64,000 nt of DNA from JBOHDX01 sp050700835 (lineage in GTDB: Bacteria > Actinomycetota > Actinomycetes > Propionibacteriales > Nocardioidaceae): contig JBOHDX010000064.1 of NCBI GenBank assembly GCA_050700835.1, positions 1-64,000 of the forward strand. The letters are read 5' to 3'. The stretch's first letter is position 1, and each line of letters begins with the position of its first letter. Positions 42,471 through 50,672 of the stretch are shown here, piece after piece. The position numbers and the translations under genes are program-made. The notes under the pieces are model-generated. The model was given only the letters and a program-made list of their open reading frames with translations. It did no database searches and was not told the origin of the DNA.

Positions 42471-43544
42471 GTGACCGTTCTGCGACGCAGCGCAACAACT
42501 GGACGCAGCCCAACAACCGTCGGGGGGCTGGGGACTGGCGGTGCCCTCGTGGCCGTCGCCGCCCTGGCCGTCGCCGCGCTCGTGGCCGTTGCCGCCCTGG
42601 CCGTCGGCGGTGTCGCAGCCAGCGCCGTGCAGCCGACTGCCCGACCCGGTGCGGCGACGCCAATGGTCGGCGGCTGCCATGTGTTCCCGGCCGAAAACTA
42701 CTGGAACGCCGACATCTCCCGTCTGCCCGTCGCCCCGCGCAGCCGCCAGTGGATCCGGCACATGAGCCCTGCCACCCACCTGCATCCGGACTTCGGTCCC
42801 AGCTACGGTGCTCAGTCCGTTCCGTACGGGATCCCGATCACCGTCGTCGGGGCCCGCCACCCGCGAGTCCACGTGCGGTTCACCTACGCGGCTGAGAGTG
42901 ACCACCTTCGGTACCCGCTGGGACGCGACACCCGGATCGAGGGCGGGCGCGGGTCCAGCGGCGACCGTCACGCTGTGATCGTCGACAGCTCACGCTGCCG
43001 GGTGTACGAGACCTACGCCACCCGGGTCCGCGCGGGACGCTGGTCCGCGGGGTCAGGTGCGAGTTGGAGCATGGCCAGCGACCGACTGCGTCCTCACGGC
43101 TGGACGTCCGCCGACGCCGCTGGGCTACCCATCCTGCCGGGGCTCCTTCGCTTCCGCGAGGTCGAGGTGACCCACCGGGTGATGCACGCGATCCGCTTCA
43201 CCACCGACGTCACCGACCGACGCCACATCTGGCCGGCCAGGCACGACGCCGGCTCGGTGTCGAACCACGCGTACCCCCCGATGGGGGCGCGGTTCCGGCT
43301 GCGCGCAGGCTTCCCGATCGGCCGCTACCGGCCAGACACCCGGGTGGTGCTGCGGGCGATGAAGCGGTACGGCCTGGTGCTGGCCGACAACGGCTCGCCA
43401 TGGTTCTTCCAAGGTGCCGCGGACCGGCGCTGGCCGATCCAGCTGCTCGACCAGCTCAAGACCATCCCCGCCCGCGCGTTCGTCGCGGTCGACACGCGGC
43501 GGCTGGAGATCTCGCCGAACAGTGCCGCGGTCCGGTCCCGCTGA
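42471..43544 (+). CDS. exported protein of unknown function
   Basis: A 357-residue protein with a hydrophobic N-terminal segment made of Ala/Val repeats (about 25-52, AVAALAVAALVAVAALAV), likely a signal peptide or anchor. The mature part is rich in Arg, His, Tyr and Trp, with blocks such as ENYWNADISRLPVAPRS (about 75-91), SYGAQSVPYGIPITVV, DRHAVIVDSSRCRVYETY, GLLRFREVE, NHAYPPMGARFRLR and DNGSPWFFQGAADRRW. I recognise the block pattern from other actinobacterial exported proteins but not a named enzyme. It starts 6 bases after the YbaK-like stop with no strong ribosome site. Confidence 0.75.
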   Translation: MTVLRRSATTGRSPTTVGGLGTGGALVAVAALAVAALVAVAALAVGGVAASAVQPTARPGAATPMVGGCHVFPAENYWNADISRLPVAPRSRQWIRHMSPATHLHPDFGPSYGAQSVPYGIPITVVGARHPRVHVRFTYAAESDHLRYPLGRDTRIEGGRGSSGDRHAVIVDSSRCRVYETYATRVRAGRWSAGSGASWSMASDRLRPHGWTSADAAGLPILPGLLRFREVEVTHRVMHAIRFTTDVTDRRHIWPARHDAGSVSNHAYPPMGARFRLRAGFPIGRYRPDTRVVLRAMKRYGLVLADNGSPWFFQGAADRRWPIQLLDQLKTIPARAFVAVDTRRLEISPNSAAVRSR

Positions 43545-43680
43545 GTCGCTTGCCGGGCTCCGACCGCAGCCGCTCGGACTTTTTCGGCCCATGAGGCATC
43601 TAGGCGGGCTCCCCGAGTGTCCTTGGTGGTGTCAGCGCCACGTCCGGCTGACCACTGAAACCGAAACACGGGGAGTCACC

Positions 43681-44220
43681 ATGAACATCCGAGTACGACG
43701 CCTCCTGCGCGTCGCTGCCGTCGCGGTCGCCGCAGGCACCGCGGCAGGCACCATGGCCATGCCGGTCGCAAGCGCGGCTCCGGTGGCGGCCTCGTCCATG
43801 TCGAGCGTGGGCCGCTGCACCATCGCGCACCTCAGGATCCGGCTCGGGTCCGCTTCGGGCGCGGCCGGCACGGAGTACCGCAACATCCGCTTCACCAACA
43901 CCGGAACCCGCACCTGCGCCCTCCTGGGCTACCCGGGCGTCTCGTTCCGGACCGCCGGCCACCAGGTGGGCTTCGCCGCCAGGCGGTCCGGCATGAGCTA
44001 CCGCAGCATCATGATCAGCCCCGGCGGTCATGCCGTTGCCGCGTACGGCATCCCCAACCCGGGGAACTTCCCTCGGGCTCGGTGTCACGCCGCCCGCGCC
44101 ACGGCGGTGCGGATCTATGCACCGGGTGCGTATCGCAGCGTGAGGCTGCCGGACCGGGTCCGGCTCTGCACCACGAGGTTCGGCCGACCGGTCGTCGAGC
44201 CGGTGGCGCGCCGCTACTGA
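43681..44220 (+). CDS. secreted DUF4232 protein
   Basis: A 179-residue exported protein: basic start and hydrophobic signal (about 8-33, ending ASAAPV), then a DUF4232 beta-sandwich. It contains CTIAHLRIRLGSASGAAGTEYRNIRFTNTGTRTCALLGYPGVSF, with cysteines near 46, 79, 140 and 162 that could form two disulphides. Function of DUF4232 is unknown. GGGGAG precedes the ATG at 43681. It converges on the amidase gene, with two hairpin structures between them. Confidence 0.85.
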   Translation: MNIRVRRLLRVAAVAVAAGTAAGTMAMPVASAAPVAASSMSSVGRCTIAHLRIRLGSASGAAGTEYRNIRFTNTGTRTCALLGYPGVSFRTAGHQVGFAARRSGMSYRSIMISPGGHAVAAYGIPNPGNFPRARCHAARATAVRIYAPGAYRSVRLPDRVRLCTTRFGRPVVEPVARRY

Positions 44221-44233
44221 CCCGTGCATCCCA

Positions 44234-44288
44234 GTGTCGTGACGGATGCACCTCCTGACCCGATTCTTCGGTGCATCCGTCACGACAC
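44234..44288. terminator. long hairpin between convergent genes
   Basis: A perfect 19-bp inverted repeat with arms GTGTCGTGACGGATGCACC (44234-44252) and its complement (44270-44288) around a 17-base loop. It stands 13 bases after the DUF4232 stop and before the end of the convergent amidase gene. No T run follows, so it would be an actinobacterial I-shaped terminator, possibly bidirectional. Confidence 0.6.
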
Positions 44289-44309
44289 CGGTACGCGCGG
44301 GGCCCAGGC

Positions 44310-44365
44310 GAGATCACAGTTCGGAGCGGCGCCGGCGAAGCGGATCCGCCTCGAAGTGTGATCTC
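44310..44365. repeat. dispersed palindromic repeat, family 1, copy B
   Basis: Arms GAGATCACAGTTCG (44310-44323) and CGAAGTGTGATCTC (44352-44365), one mismatch, in reverse orientation relative to copy A. Like copy A it contains GCGGATCCGCC next to one arm. It is located between the 19-bp hairpin and the amidase stop. Confidence 0.9.
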
Positions 44366-44405
44366 GGCGGGTCGGGTGCCCGGTCCGGCAGGGTGCCCCC
44401 GTGAA

Positions 44406-46370
44406 TCAGTGCCTGGTCAGTCGCACGTCCGCGGCTCGGACGTACGCGATCCGGTGGCCGAACCAGATCTCGTAGTACTTGTCCTGGCCCACCACATCGG
44501 TGCAGTCGTCCACCGCGTACTGACAGTTGTAGGTCACCGCGTAGTAGTAGTCACCCCTGGTGGCGTGGTCGGCCAGCACGTAGCGTTGACCGGCCTTGAT
44601 GGAGTACTGGAGTGGCACCACCGACTGCGTCGGGATGTTCCCGCCATACTTCGCGTACGCCGCCGCCTCGGGGTAGGCCCGGCCGTACACCGGAACCGAG
44701 TTGGCACCCGGCATTGCCGTCACCGTCACGCCGTGTGACCTCAGCACCGTCGGGTGGTCCTTGGGTGAGTAGATCCACCCCAGCTGTCCCGACCACCACA
44801 CGCCGACCCAGTCGCCCGCGCGCTGCGCGACCACGAGCTTCTGGCCGGCTGCGGCGCGCGGTCCCCAGTCCGACACGAACGTCGTCGACGGTGAGCCGTC
44901 CGGGTGCAGCCCGATGTCCGGGACCAACGGCGAGCTCGCGTCCGGAGCCGTGTGCAGGTAGACGAAGTTCGTCCCCTGGGCAGGGCACGGGTCCGCGTTG
45001 TTGCCGTCGCAGCCGGTCACCGGCTGCTGGTTGCCGGTGAAGCCGGGTGCAACGGTCACGGTGTCGCCCGGCTGGGGCTGGCCGTGGTTGGTGCCCCGCG
45101 TGATGGGCGCGCCGACCAGGGCCATGTAGTGCTGCCAGTCCCAGTAGGGGCCTGGGTCCCAGTGCATCCCGGCGACGTACGGCGGGGTGATGCCGGGCAC
45201 CTGGTCGTGCCCGATGATGTGCGCCCGGTCGCGCGGGATGTCGAACCGCTTGGTCAGGTAGCGCACCAGCGACGCGGAGTCCTGGTACATCGCCTCGGTG
45301 TACCAACTGGCGCCCTGGGCGGCGAACCCTTCGTGCTCGATGCCGATCGAGTGCATGTTGACGTACCAGTTGCCGGCGTGCCAGCCGACGTTCTTCGGGT
45401 CGAGGTGCTGGGCGACCAGACCGTCGCTGGAGCGGACCGTGTAGTTCCAGGCGAGGTAGGTCGGGTCCTGCACCAGCTGCATCGCGGTGTCCCAACTCCC
45501 CTCGGTGTCGTGGATGACGATGTAGCGGATCTTCAGGTCGTGCGGCCGGTTCGCCAGGTCGTGGTTGCCGTAGTAGCCAGGGTTGCTGTGGTCGTACCAC
45601 TGGTATGGCGCGGGAACGGAGATGCAGTCGAGACTCTTCGGGCAGTCGAGGCCGGGTGCCTGCGACGCCCTCGCCGCCGGGGACGTGGTGACGGGTGTGC
45701 GGATCCCGGGAGTAGGCGCCAGGCGTACTCGCTGACCGTCGTTGGTGGTGCGCGCCACGCCGCCGCGCAGCTCGCGATAGACCTGGCCGACGAACCGCTG
45801 GGCCGTCGGGGCGTCGGTGGCGCCGGAATAGCGAGCCACCGCCTTGCCCCAGGCCGCCGGGGAGGTCGCGGCGCCGGTACGTTGGCCGGTTGCTCGCTGG
45901 TAGTACGCCAGCACAGCGGCTCCGCCGCAGATGTTGCTCGACGCGTCCCGCTGCAAGGTACGGACGGAGGCACCGGTGACCTGCGAGGCCAGCTTGATCG
46001 TCTGCAGCGACATCCGGGGGGCCACCGGGGAGCCAGTGCCTCGGCCGTTGCCGTCGAGGCCGGCGCCGACGTCGGTGAGGTTCATCGGTCCGTAGCCGCC
46101 GGCCGTGCTCGGCGAGGACCCGTGAGCGTCCCAGCGTGACTCCATGTAGGAGACCGCCAGGAGGACAGACTCGGGTACGCCGGCCGCGCGGCTCGCCGCG
46201 GCGAAGGCCGCCTGCCGCTGTGCGGGACCGTGCCCGGCCGGGGCAGCGCACCGCACCCGGTCGGCCGTCCGGTGGTTGGAGGCTGCGGCCCCGGGCGACG
46301 ACACGGCCAATGCCGATGCCGTGGACACAGCGGCCGCTGCGGCGAGCAGGCGGCGTACTCGTTGTTGCAT
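44406..46370 (-). CDS. secreted N-acetylmuramoyl-L-alanine amidase with lysozyme-like N-terminal domain
   Basis: A 654-residue exported protein with a signal peptide (about 1-26). An N-terminal lytic-transglycosylase-like domain contains SVLLAVSYMESRWDAHG (about 60-76, Glu of ESRW as the candidate catalytic residue) and AVLAYYQRATGQ. A central Amidase_2/PGRP domain follows, with IRYIVIHDTEGSWDTA, SIGIEHEGF, IIGHDQVPG and HWDPGPYWDW supplying zinc ligands. The C-terminal 230 residues contain SH3-like segments (GDWVGVWWSGQLGWIY). It would cut glycan-peptide bonds in the wall. The ATG at 46370 has GGGAGA 6 bases upstream. Confidence 0.9.
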   Translation of the reverse strand: MQQRVRRLLAAAAAVSTASALAVSSPGAAASNHRTADRVRCAAPAGHGPAQRQAAFAAASRAAGVPESVLLAVSYMESRWDAHGSSPSTAGGYGPMNLTDVGAGLDGNGRGTGSPVAPRMSLQTIKLASQVTGASVRTLQRDASSNICGGAAVLAYYQRATGQRTGAATSPAAWGKAVARYSGATDAPTAQRFVGQVYRELRGGVARTTNDGQRVRLAPTPGIRTPVTTSPAARASQAPGLDCPKSLDCISVPAPYQWYDHSNPGYYGNHDLANRPHDLKIRYIVIHDTEGSWDTAMQLVQDPTYLAWNYTVRSSDGLVAQHLDPKNVGWHAGNWYVNMHSIGIEHEGFAAQGASWYTEAMYQDSASLVRYLTKRFDIPRDRAHIIGHDQVPGITPPYVAGMHWDPGPYWDWQHYMALVGAPITRGTNHGQPQPGDTVTVAPGFTGNQQPVTGCDGNNADPCPAQGTNFVYLHTAPDASSPLVPDIGLHPDGSPSTTFVSDWGPRAAAGQKLVVAQRAGDWVGVWWSGQLGWIYSPKDHPTVLRSHGVTVTAMPGANSVPVYGRAYPEAAAYAKYGGNIPTQSVVPLQYSIKAGQRYVLADHATRGDYYYAVTYNCQYAVDDCTDVVGQDKYYEIWFGHRIAYVRAADVRLTRH

Positions 46371-46754
46371 GGCTTTCTCCCACCGAGGAAACGAGACAGG
46401 CTCACGCCGGTGCACCAGGCCCGGCTGATCGGTCACATCCTCCCCGTTGCCGAGCGGCCGAAACCTGGCACGTCTCCCCTCCCCTTGTGGCCGCCATCCG
46501 ACAGTTACGCACCCACCGTGCCCGCCGGCGCGCCCCCCACGGTCGCCATCCGACAGTTACGCACCCACCGTGCCCCCCAGCGCCCCCCACGGTCGCCATC
46601 CGACAGTTACGCACCCACCGTGCCCCTGGAGCGCGTGCGCAATTGTCGGATCGACGCCAAGCACGCGGCGGACGGCGACAAAGCACGCGGCTAATGGCCG
46701 CAACCACGAGGCGGACAGCGCTGCGCACGAGCCAGGGGCATAGCCTCGGCGTCC
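46371..46754. other. divergent intergenic region with family 2 repeats
   Basis: A 384-base gene-free stretch between the amidase and the FAD oxidoreductase. Besides the four family 2 repeat cores at 46496-46651 it should contain both promoters. TAGCCT-like sequence near 46741, just before the oxidoreductase ATG, may be a -10 for a leaderless mRNA. Confidence 0.45.
46496..46651. repeat. dispersed repeat, family 2, cluster 1 (four copies)
   Basis: Core ATCCGACAGTTACGCACCC occurs at 46496-46514, 46548-46566 and 46598-46616, spaced 52 and 50 bases within longer units that also share CACCGTGCCC and CCCCCCACGGTCGCC. A fourth, inverted and diverged copy (GTGCGCAATTGTCGGAT) is at 46635-46651. Cluster 2 at 50673-50903 has the same core in both orientations. 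Confidence 0.93.
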
Positions 46755-48053
46755 ATGGCCACGGTGATCGTCGTCGGGGGCGGCTTCGCCGGACTCGCCA
46801 CGGCCGCACGCTTGGCGAAGCAGAAGCATGACGTCACCGTCCTCGAGCGCGCCGCCTCGCTCGGCGGCCGGCTGCTCCCTCGCGCCCAGGACGGCTTCAG
46901 CTGGGACCGCGGCCCGACCACGATCACCATGCCTGCGGTCGTGCGAGATCTGTTCCGCAAGTCGGGCCGGCCGCTCGAACGTGTCCTTGAGCTGGAGCCA
47001 GTCACGCCCGGTCGCCGGCACGTGTTCGACCGGCAGACCTGGCTGGATCTGCCGTTCGGCAGCCGTGGCGACCAGGTCGACGCGATCGACCGTGCCCTCG
47101 GCAACGGTGGCGAGGCCTGGGCCGGGTACGTCGACAGCCTGTCTCCGGTGTGGGAGGTGCTGCGACAGCGTGCCGTGGAGGTGCCCTTCGTCGGCCGAGA
47201 GGTGTTCGACCATGGACAGTGGCGCACACTCGACGTGCGCCGGACGCTGGCCAAGAGGATCGACAAGTGGTTCAAGGACGAGCGCCTGAGGCGCATGGCC
47301 GTGAGCCGCTTCGTGCTCGAGGGCCAGGATCCGCGGGCGATGCCGGCACTGCTCGGGGTCGCCGACTACCTTGAGCGCAGCTTCGGCCGGTGGCGCCCGG
47401 TCGGCGGGATGCTGGCCCTGGCTGCGGCGTTGACGGCCAGGATGGACGATCGCGGGATCGCGGTGCGCACCTCGAGCGCGGTTGACGACGTGACCGTCAA
47501 CGCCGGCGCAGTCACCGGTGTGCTGCTCGCCGATGGTGAGGCCCTCGCCGGCGACGTCGTGGTCTGGACCGCCCCGCGGCTCCCACCTGTGCTGACCACC
47601 GAAAGCCGCATGACGCCGGCGATCCCGGCCGCGATGACCTACGTGGGTCTGCGCGGCCCCGTCCCCGATCTTCCCGCCGAGACGCTGGTGCACAACGAGC
47701 CGTTGGTACGTGTGCGTACCGGAGGCATCGCTCCTCCCGGGTGTCACGCCTGGTCGCTGGAGCACCGCAGCACCAGCGAGGACGTGCTGGTCGCGCTTGC
47801 CAGGCAAGGCGTCGACGTACGCAGGCACGTGGTCTCCCGGATCGACGTGTCGCCCACCGAAACGGTCCAGGAAAGCGGCGGCTCACCCGCGGGAATGCGC
47901 TGGCAAGGGTGGCGTTCGGGATTGCAGCGACCACGCGCTGCCACCGACGTGCGCGGGCTGTTTCGTGCCGGGAACGACGTACACCCGGGTCCGGGGCTTG
48001 CGGCCAAGGGCCTTGGGGCTGCTGCCGTCGCAGCATTGGTCGGTCCGGCTTGA
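46755..48053 (+). CDS. FAD-dependent oxidoreductase, phytoene-desaturase-like
   Basis: A 432-residue flavin amine oxidase/phytoene desaturase-type protein. The N-terminal dinucleotide-binding motif is VIVVGGGFAGLATAARLA (4-21), followed by VLERAASLGGRL and a WDRGPTTITMP segment typical of CrtI-like enzymes. The C-terminal FAD segment is RGLFRAGNDVHPGPGLAAKGLGAA. The substrate is unknown. No crtB or other carotenoid gene is next to it; the polyprenyl synthase at 49551 is the nearest isoprenoid gene. It converges on the small membrane protein gene. Confidence 0.87.
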   Translation: MATVIVVGGGFAGLATAARLAKQKHDVTVLERAASLGGRLLPRAQDGFSWDRGPTTITMPAVVRDLFRKSGRPLERVLELEPVTPGRRHVFDRQTWLDLPFGSRGDQVDAIDRALGNGGEAWAGYVDSLSPVWEVLRQRAVEVPFVGREVFDHGQWRTLDVRRTLAKRIDKWFKDERLRRMAVSRFVLEGQDPRAMPALLGVADYLERSFGRWRPVGGMLALAAALTARMDDRGIAVRTSSAVDDVTVNAGAVTGVLLADGEALAGDVVVWTAPRLPPVLTTESRMTPAIPAAMTYVGLRGPVPDLPAETLVHNEPLVRVRTGGIAPPGCHAWSLEHRSTSEDVLVALARQGVDVRRHVVSRIDVSPTETVQESGGSPAGMRWQGWRSGLQRPRAATDVRGLFRAGNDVHPGPGLAAKGLGAAAVAALVGPA

Positions 48054-48114
48054 GCAGGGCGAACCGGCTGCGTCTTGTCTTCGCAGGCGTCCCCTGACCG
48101 GTAGACGGCGCAAT

Positions 48115-48176
48115 CGCGAGATCACATTTCGGCACGAGTACGGGTTCGCGTCGACGCCTCGAAATGTGATCTCGCG
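48115..48176. repeat. dispersed palindromic repeat, family 1, copy C
   Basis: Perfect 17-bp arms CGCGAGATCACATTTCG (48115-48131) and complement (48160-48176) around a 28-base loop. It lies between convergent genes, 3 bases from the stop of the small membrane protein gene, so it could also act as a bidirectional terminator. Arms match copies A and B except at the centre, where both arms carry matching changes. Confidence 0.92.
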
Positions 48177-48178
48177 GG

Positions 48179-48457
48179 TTAGACGGCGTGGGAGTCGCGG
48201 TGCCACTCAGACCGCAGCCCCTCCACGATCGAGGAGAAGTACGCCGGGTCGTCGATCGAGTCGTCCGCGACGCGACAGGCCAGCACCGCAAGAGAAAGCG
48301 CGGCCGGGGCGGTGGCCCACAGCAACGTGGAGGTTAGAACGAAACCGAGTGGCATGGTTCCGGTCAGCATCATCATGGCGCCGGCGAGGAAGATGAGCCC
48401 GCACACGACGGACAATGCACCGAGAAAGGTGCGCCGAATTCGCTGATGGCGGCTCAC
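48179..48457 (-). CDS. small two-helix membrane protein
   Basis: A 92-residue hypothetical protein: basic N-terminus (MSRHQRIRRTF), two hydrophobic segments (about 12-34 and 39-60), then an acidic/polar cytoplasmic tail DDSIDDPAYFSSIVEGLRSEWHR. No family recognised. It follows metF by 69 bases on the same strand and may be co-transcribed with it. Confidence 0.65.
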   Translation of the reverse strand: MSRHQRIRRTFLGALSVVCGLIFLAGAMMMLTGTMPLGFVLTSTLLWATAPAALSLAVLACRVADDSIDDPAYFSSIVEGLRSEWHRDSHAV

Positions 48458-48526
48458 GAAGCGAGGATGACACCGCTCGGCCCGCCGCCCGTGCAGGCGC
48501 GCGAGACGGAGCGAAAAATCATCCGT

Positions 48527-49438
48527 TCAGCCGACCCCCACCGCAAGGTTCTGGTAGATCTCCCGCGACGCATTTGACCGGTTCAACGTATAGAAGTGCA
48601 GACCCGGTGCGCCGGCCGTGAGTACCGCGTCGCACAACTCGGTGGCGATCACGATGCCTTCCGCGCGCAATGCCTGTTTGTCGTCGCGCCACGGCTCGAG
48701 GCGTGCCACCACTTCGGGCGGCACGGCGTCGCCGGACAACTGCGCGAACCGGTTCAGCTGTGCCCATGACGTGATCGGCATGATGCCGGGCACGATCGGG
48801 ATCTCGCAGCCGTGCCGCGCGGCCCGGTCCACCAGGTCGACGTAGTCGCCGGGGCGGAAAAACATCTGGGTCGCCGCGAAGTCGGCGCCCGCCCGCGCCT
48901 TGTCCGCCAGCACCTGGGCGTCGGCGTCCGCGTCGACCGCTTCCGGATGCACCTGCGGGAAGGCCGCCACGCCGACACTGAAGTCTCCGAGCTCATGCAG
49001 CATCTCGACCAGCTCGACCGCATGGTCGAGTCCCTCAGCGTGGCGGACCCAGGGTTGGCCGGGACCACCCGGAGGGTCGCCGCGTAGCGCCATCACCGTG
49101 CGCACGCCTGCCCCTGCGTACTGCCCGATGATGCTGCGCAGCTCGGCCCGGCTGTGCCCGACACAGGTCAGGTGACCCACCGGGCGCAGAGTGGTGTCGG
49201 TGGCGATGCGCTCCGTGACGCGGACGGTGCGGTCCCTGGTCGTACCCCCCGCACCGTAGGTCACCGACACGAACGTCGGGGACAGGCCCTCGAGTCGCCG
49301 GATGGCGTTCCACAGCTGGCGTTCGCCGTCGTCGTCGCGTGGCGGGAAGAACTCGAACGAGAACGTCCGGTCCCCGCGGGCGAGCACGTCGCGCAGCGGT
49401 GCGTCGCGCGGGAGGCGCGAGGGCAGACCAAGAGCCAT
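48527..49438 (-). CDS. metF: 5,10-methylenetetrahydrofolate reductase
   Basis: FAD-dependent TIM-barrel enzyme of 303 residues that makes 5-methyl-THF for methionine synthesis. Family motifs are FSFEFFPPRDDDGERQLW (about 26-43, catalytic Glu), FVSVTYGAGGTTRDRT, HLTCVGHSRAEL, VMALRGDPPGG and FAATQMFFRPGDY. A TAGGCT -10 element stands 6 bases before the ATG, suggesting a leaderless mRNA. Divergent from the polyprenyl synthase gene, a pairing common in actinobacteria. Confidence 0.95.
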   Translation of the reverse strand: MALGLPSRLPRDAPLRDVLARGDRTFSFEFFPPRDDDGERQLWNAIRRLEGLSPTFVSVTYGAGGTTRDRTVRVTERIATDTTLRPVGHLTCVGHSRAELRSIIGQYAGAGVRTVMALRGDPPGGPGQPWVRHAEGLDHAVELVEMLHELGDFSVGVAAFPQVHPEAVDADADAQVLADKARAGADFAATQMFFRPGDYVDLVDRAARHGCEIPIVPGIMPITSWAQLNRFAQLSGDAVPPEVVARLEPWRDDKQALRAEGIVIATELCDAVLTAGAPGLHFYTLNRSNASREIYQNLAVGVG

Positions 49439-49444
49439 CCCGCC

Positions 49445-49450
49445 AGCCTA
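49445..49450 (-). promoter_or_regulatory. -10 element of metF (leaderless)
   Basis: TAGGCT on the minus strand (49450-49445) is 6 bases from the metF ATG; transcription would begin at the start codon. There is no Shine-Dalgarno sequence in the gap. The same hexamer precedes the divergent gene. Confidence 0.55.
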
Positions 49451-49537
49451 CGGGGCGTCCCACGAGGTGGGCGGGCCGATCACGCACTGGACGCCGGGGT
49501 CGCGCGGTGCCGGTCCTGGGCCTGTGATGCCTCCCAT

Positions 49538-49543
49538 TAGGCT
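49538..49543 (+). promoter_or_regulatory. -10 element of the polyprenyl synthase gene (leaderless)
   Basis: TAGGCT at 49538-49543 is 7 bases before the GTG at 49551. This favours the GTG over the ATG at 49527, which lies upstream of the promoter element and has no ribosome site. Confidence 0.55.
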
Positions 49544-49550
49544 CCCGGCT

Positions 49551-50651
49551 GTGCCGAGCAAGCTCCCCGACGTCGATCCGTTCCGGCCACCGGTCGAGGG
49601 CGGTCACAGCCTGTCGGACGTGGTGCAGGAGGAGCTCGAGGCGTTCGCCGCGCACCAGCACGAAGTGTTGGCAGAGGCGGGTTCAGAGCTCGTGCCCTTC
49701 GTCGACGCCGCCCTGTCCTGCGTACGCGGAGGGAAGCGGCTGCGTGCGGCGTACTGCTACTGGGGCTGGCGTGCCGCGGGCGGCGACCCCGGAGAACGGC
49801 GGGTTCTGGCTGCCGCGGCCTCGTTGGAGTGGCTGCACAGCAGCGCGCTCGTCCACGACGACGTGATGGACGGCTCGGATGTACGCCGAGGGCGACCCGC
49901 GGTGCACCGGGAGTTCGAAGCCCGGCACCGCGCCGGAGGATGGGCCGGTGACCCGGTTGCCTTCGGCGTGAGCGCGGCGATCCTGCTCGGCGACGTGATG
50001 TTGTCGTGGGCCGACGAGATGTTCCGCGCCTGCGGGCTCGATTGCGACGCCGTCATCGCCGCGGAGCCCTGTCTCGACGCCTGCAAGACCGAGGTGATCG
50101 CCGGCCAGTTCCTCGACGTGGTCACCCAGTCCAACCGCGGTGCGTCGGTCGAGACCGCGATGCGGGTCATCCGGTACAAGTCCGCGAAGTACACCGTCGA
50201 GCGACCGCTGCACCTCGGTGCCACGCTGGCCGGTGCTGGCCCCGACCTGCTTCGGCTGCTCAGTGCGTACGCCATCCCGGTCGGCGACGCGTTCCAGCTG
50301 CGCGACGACGTGCTCGGCGTATTCGGCGACCCGGAGGTCACCGGCAAGCCGGCCGGAGACGATCTGCGAGAGGGCAAGCGCACCGTGCTCGTCGCCCGCG
50401 CCCTCGATCGGGCGACGCCGCAGGACAGGGCCGAGCTGGTCGCCGGGCTGGGAGCGGCCGACCTGGCAGGCCCGCGACTGCTGCGGCTGCGCGACATCAT
50501 CGCCGGCACCGGGGCGCTCGCGGCCGTGGAGACACAGATCGCCGATCTCGAGACAGCGGCAGCGACCGCCTTGGCCACTATCGCAATGGACCCGACGACC
50601 CGGTCCGCGCTGTCCGGCCTGGCCGCCCTCTCCACCCGGCGTCACCGCTAG
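49551..50651 (+). CDS. polyprenyl (geranylgeranyl-type) diphosphate synthase
   Basis: A 366-residue all-alpha trans-prenyltransferase. First Asp-rich motif HDDVMDGSDVRRGRP (about 104-118); second motif FQLRDDVLGVFGDPEVTGKPAGDDLREGKRTV (about 250-280). Other family pieces are GGKRLRAAYCYWGW and VHREFEARH. It makes C15-C20 or longer allylic diphosphates; chain length cannot be fixed from these motifs alone. Start chosen as the GTG at 49551 for the leaderless promoter pattern; the ATG at 49527 would add 8 residues. Confidence 0.9.
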   Translation: MPSKLPDVDPFRPPVEGGHSLSDVVQEELEAFAAHQHEVLAEAGSELVPFVDAALSCVRGGKRLRAAYCYWGWRAAGGDPGERRVLAAAASLEWLHSSALVHDDVMDGSDVRRGRPAVHREFEARHRAGGWAGDPVAFGVSAAILLGDVMLSWADEMFRACGLDCDAVIAAEPCLDACKTEVIAGQFLDVVTQSNRGASVETAMRVIRYKSAKYTVERPLHLGATLAGAGPDLLRLLSAYAIPVGDAFQLRDDVLGVFGDPEVTGKPAGDDLREGKRTVLVARALDRATPQDRAELVAGLGAADLAGPRLLRLRDIIAGTGALAAVETQIADLETAAATALATIAMDPTTRSALSGLAALSTRRHR

Positions 50652-50672
50652 GACGCCTCGGGCCCTGCCGGA

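Noticed and set aside
46496..46651. Possible CRISPR array at family 2 repeats
   Set aside because: The intervals between cores share sequence with one another and orientation is mixed; no cas genes.
46755..48053. Carotenoid biosynthesis cluster with the prenyl synthase
   Set aside because: Only a CrtI-like flavoprotein and a prenyl synthase are present, separated by metF and a membrane gene; no phytoene synthase or cyclase.
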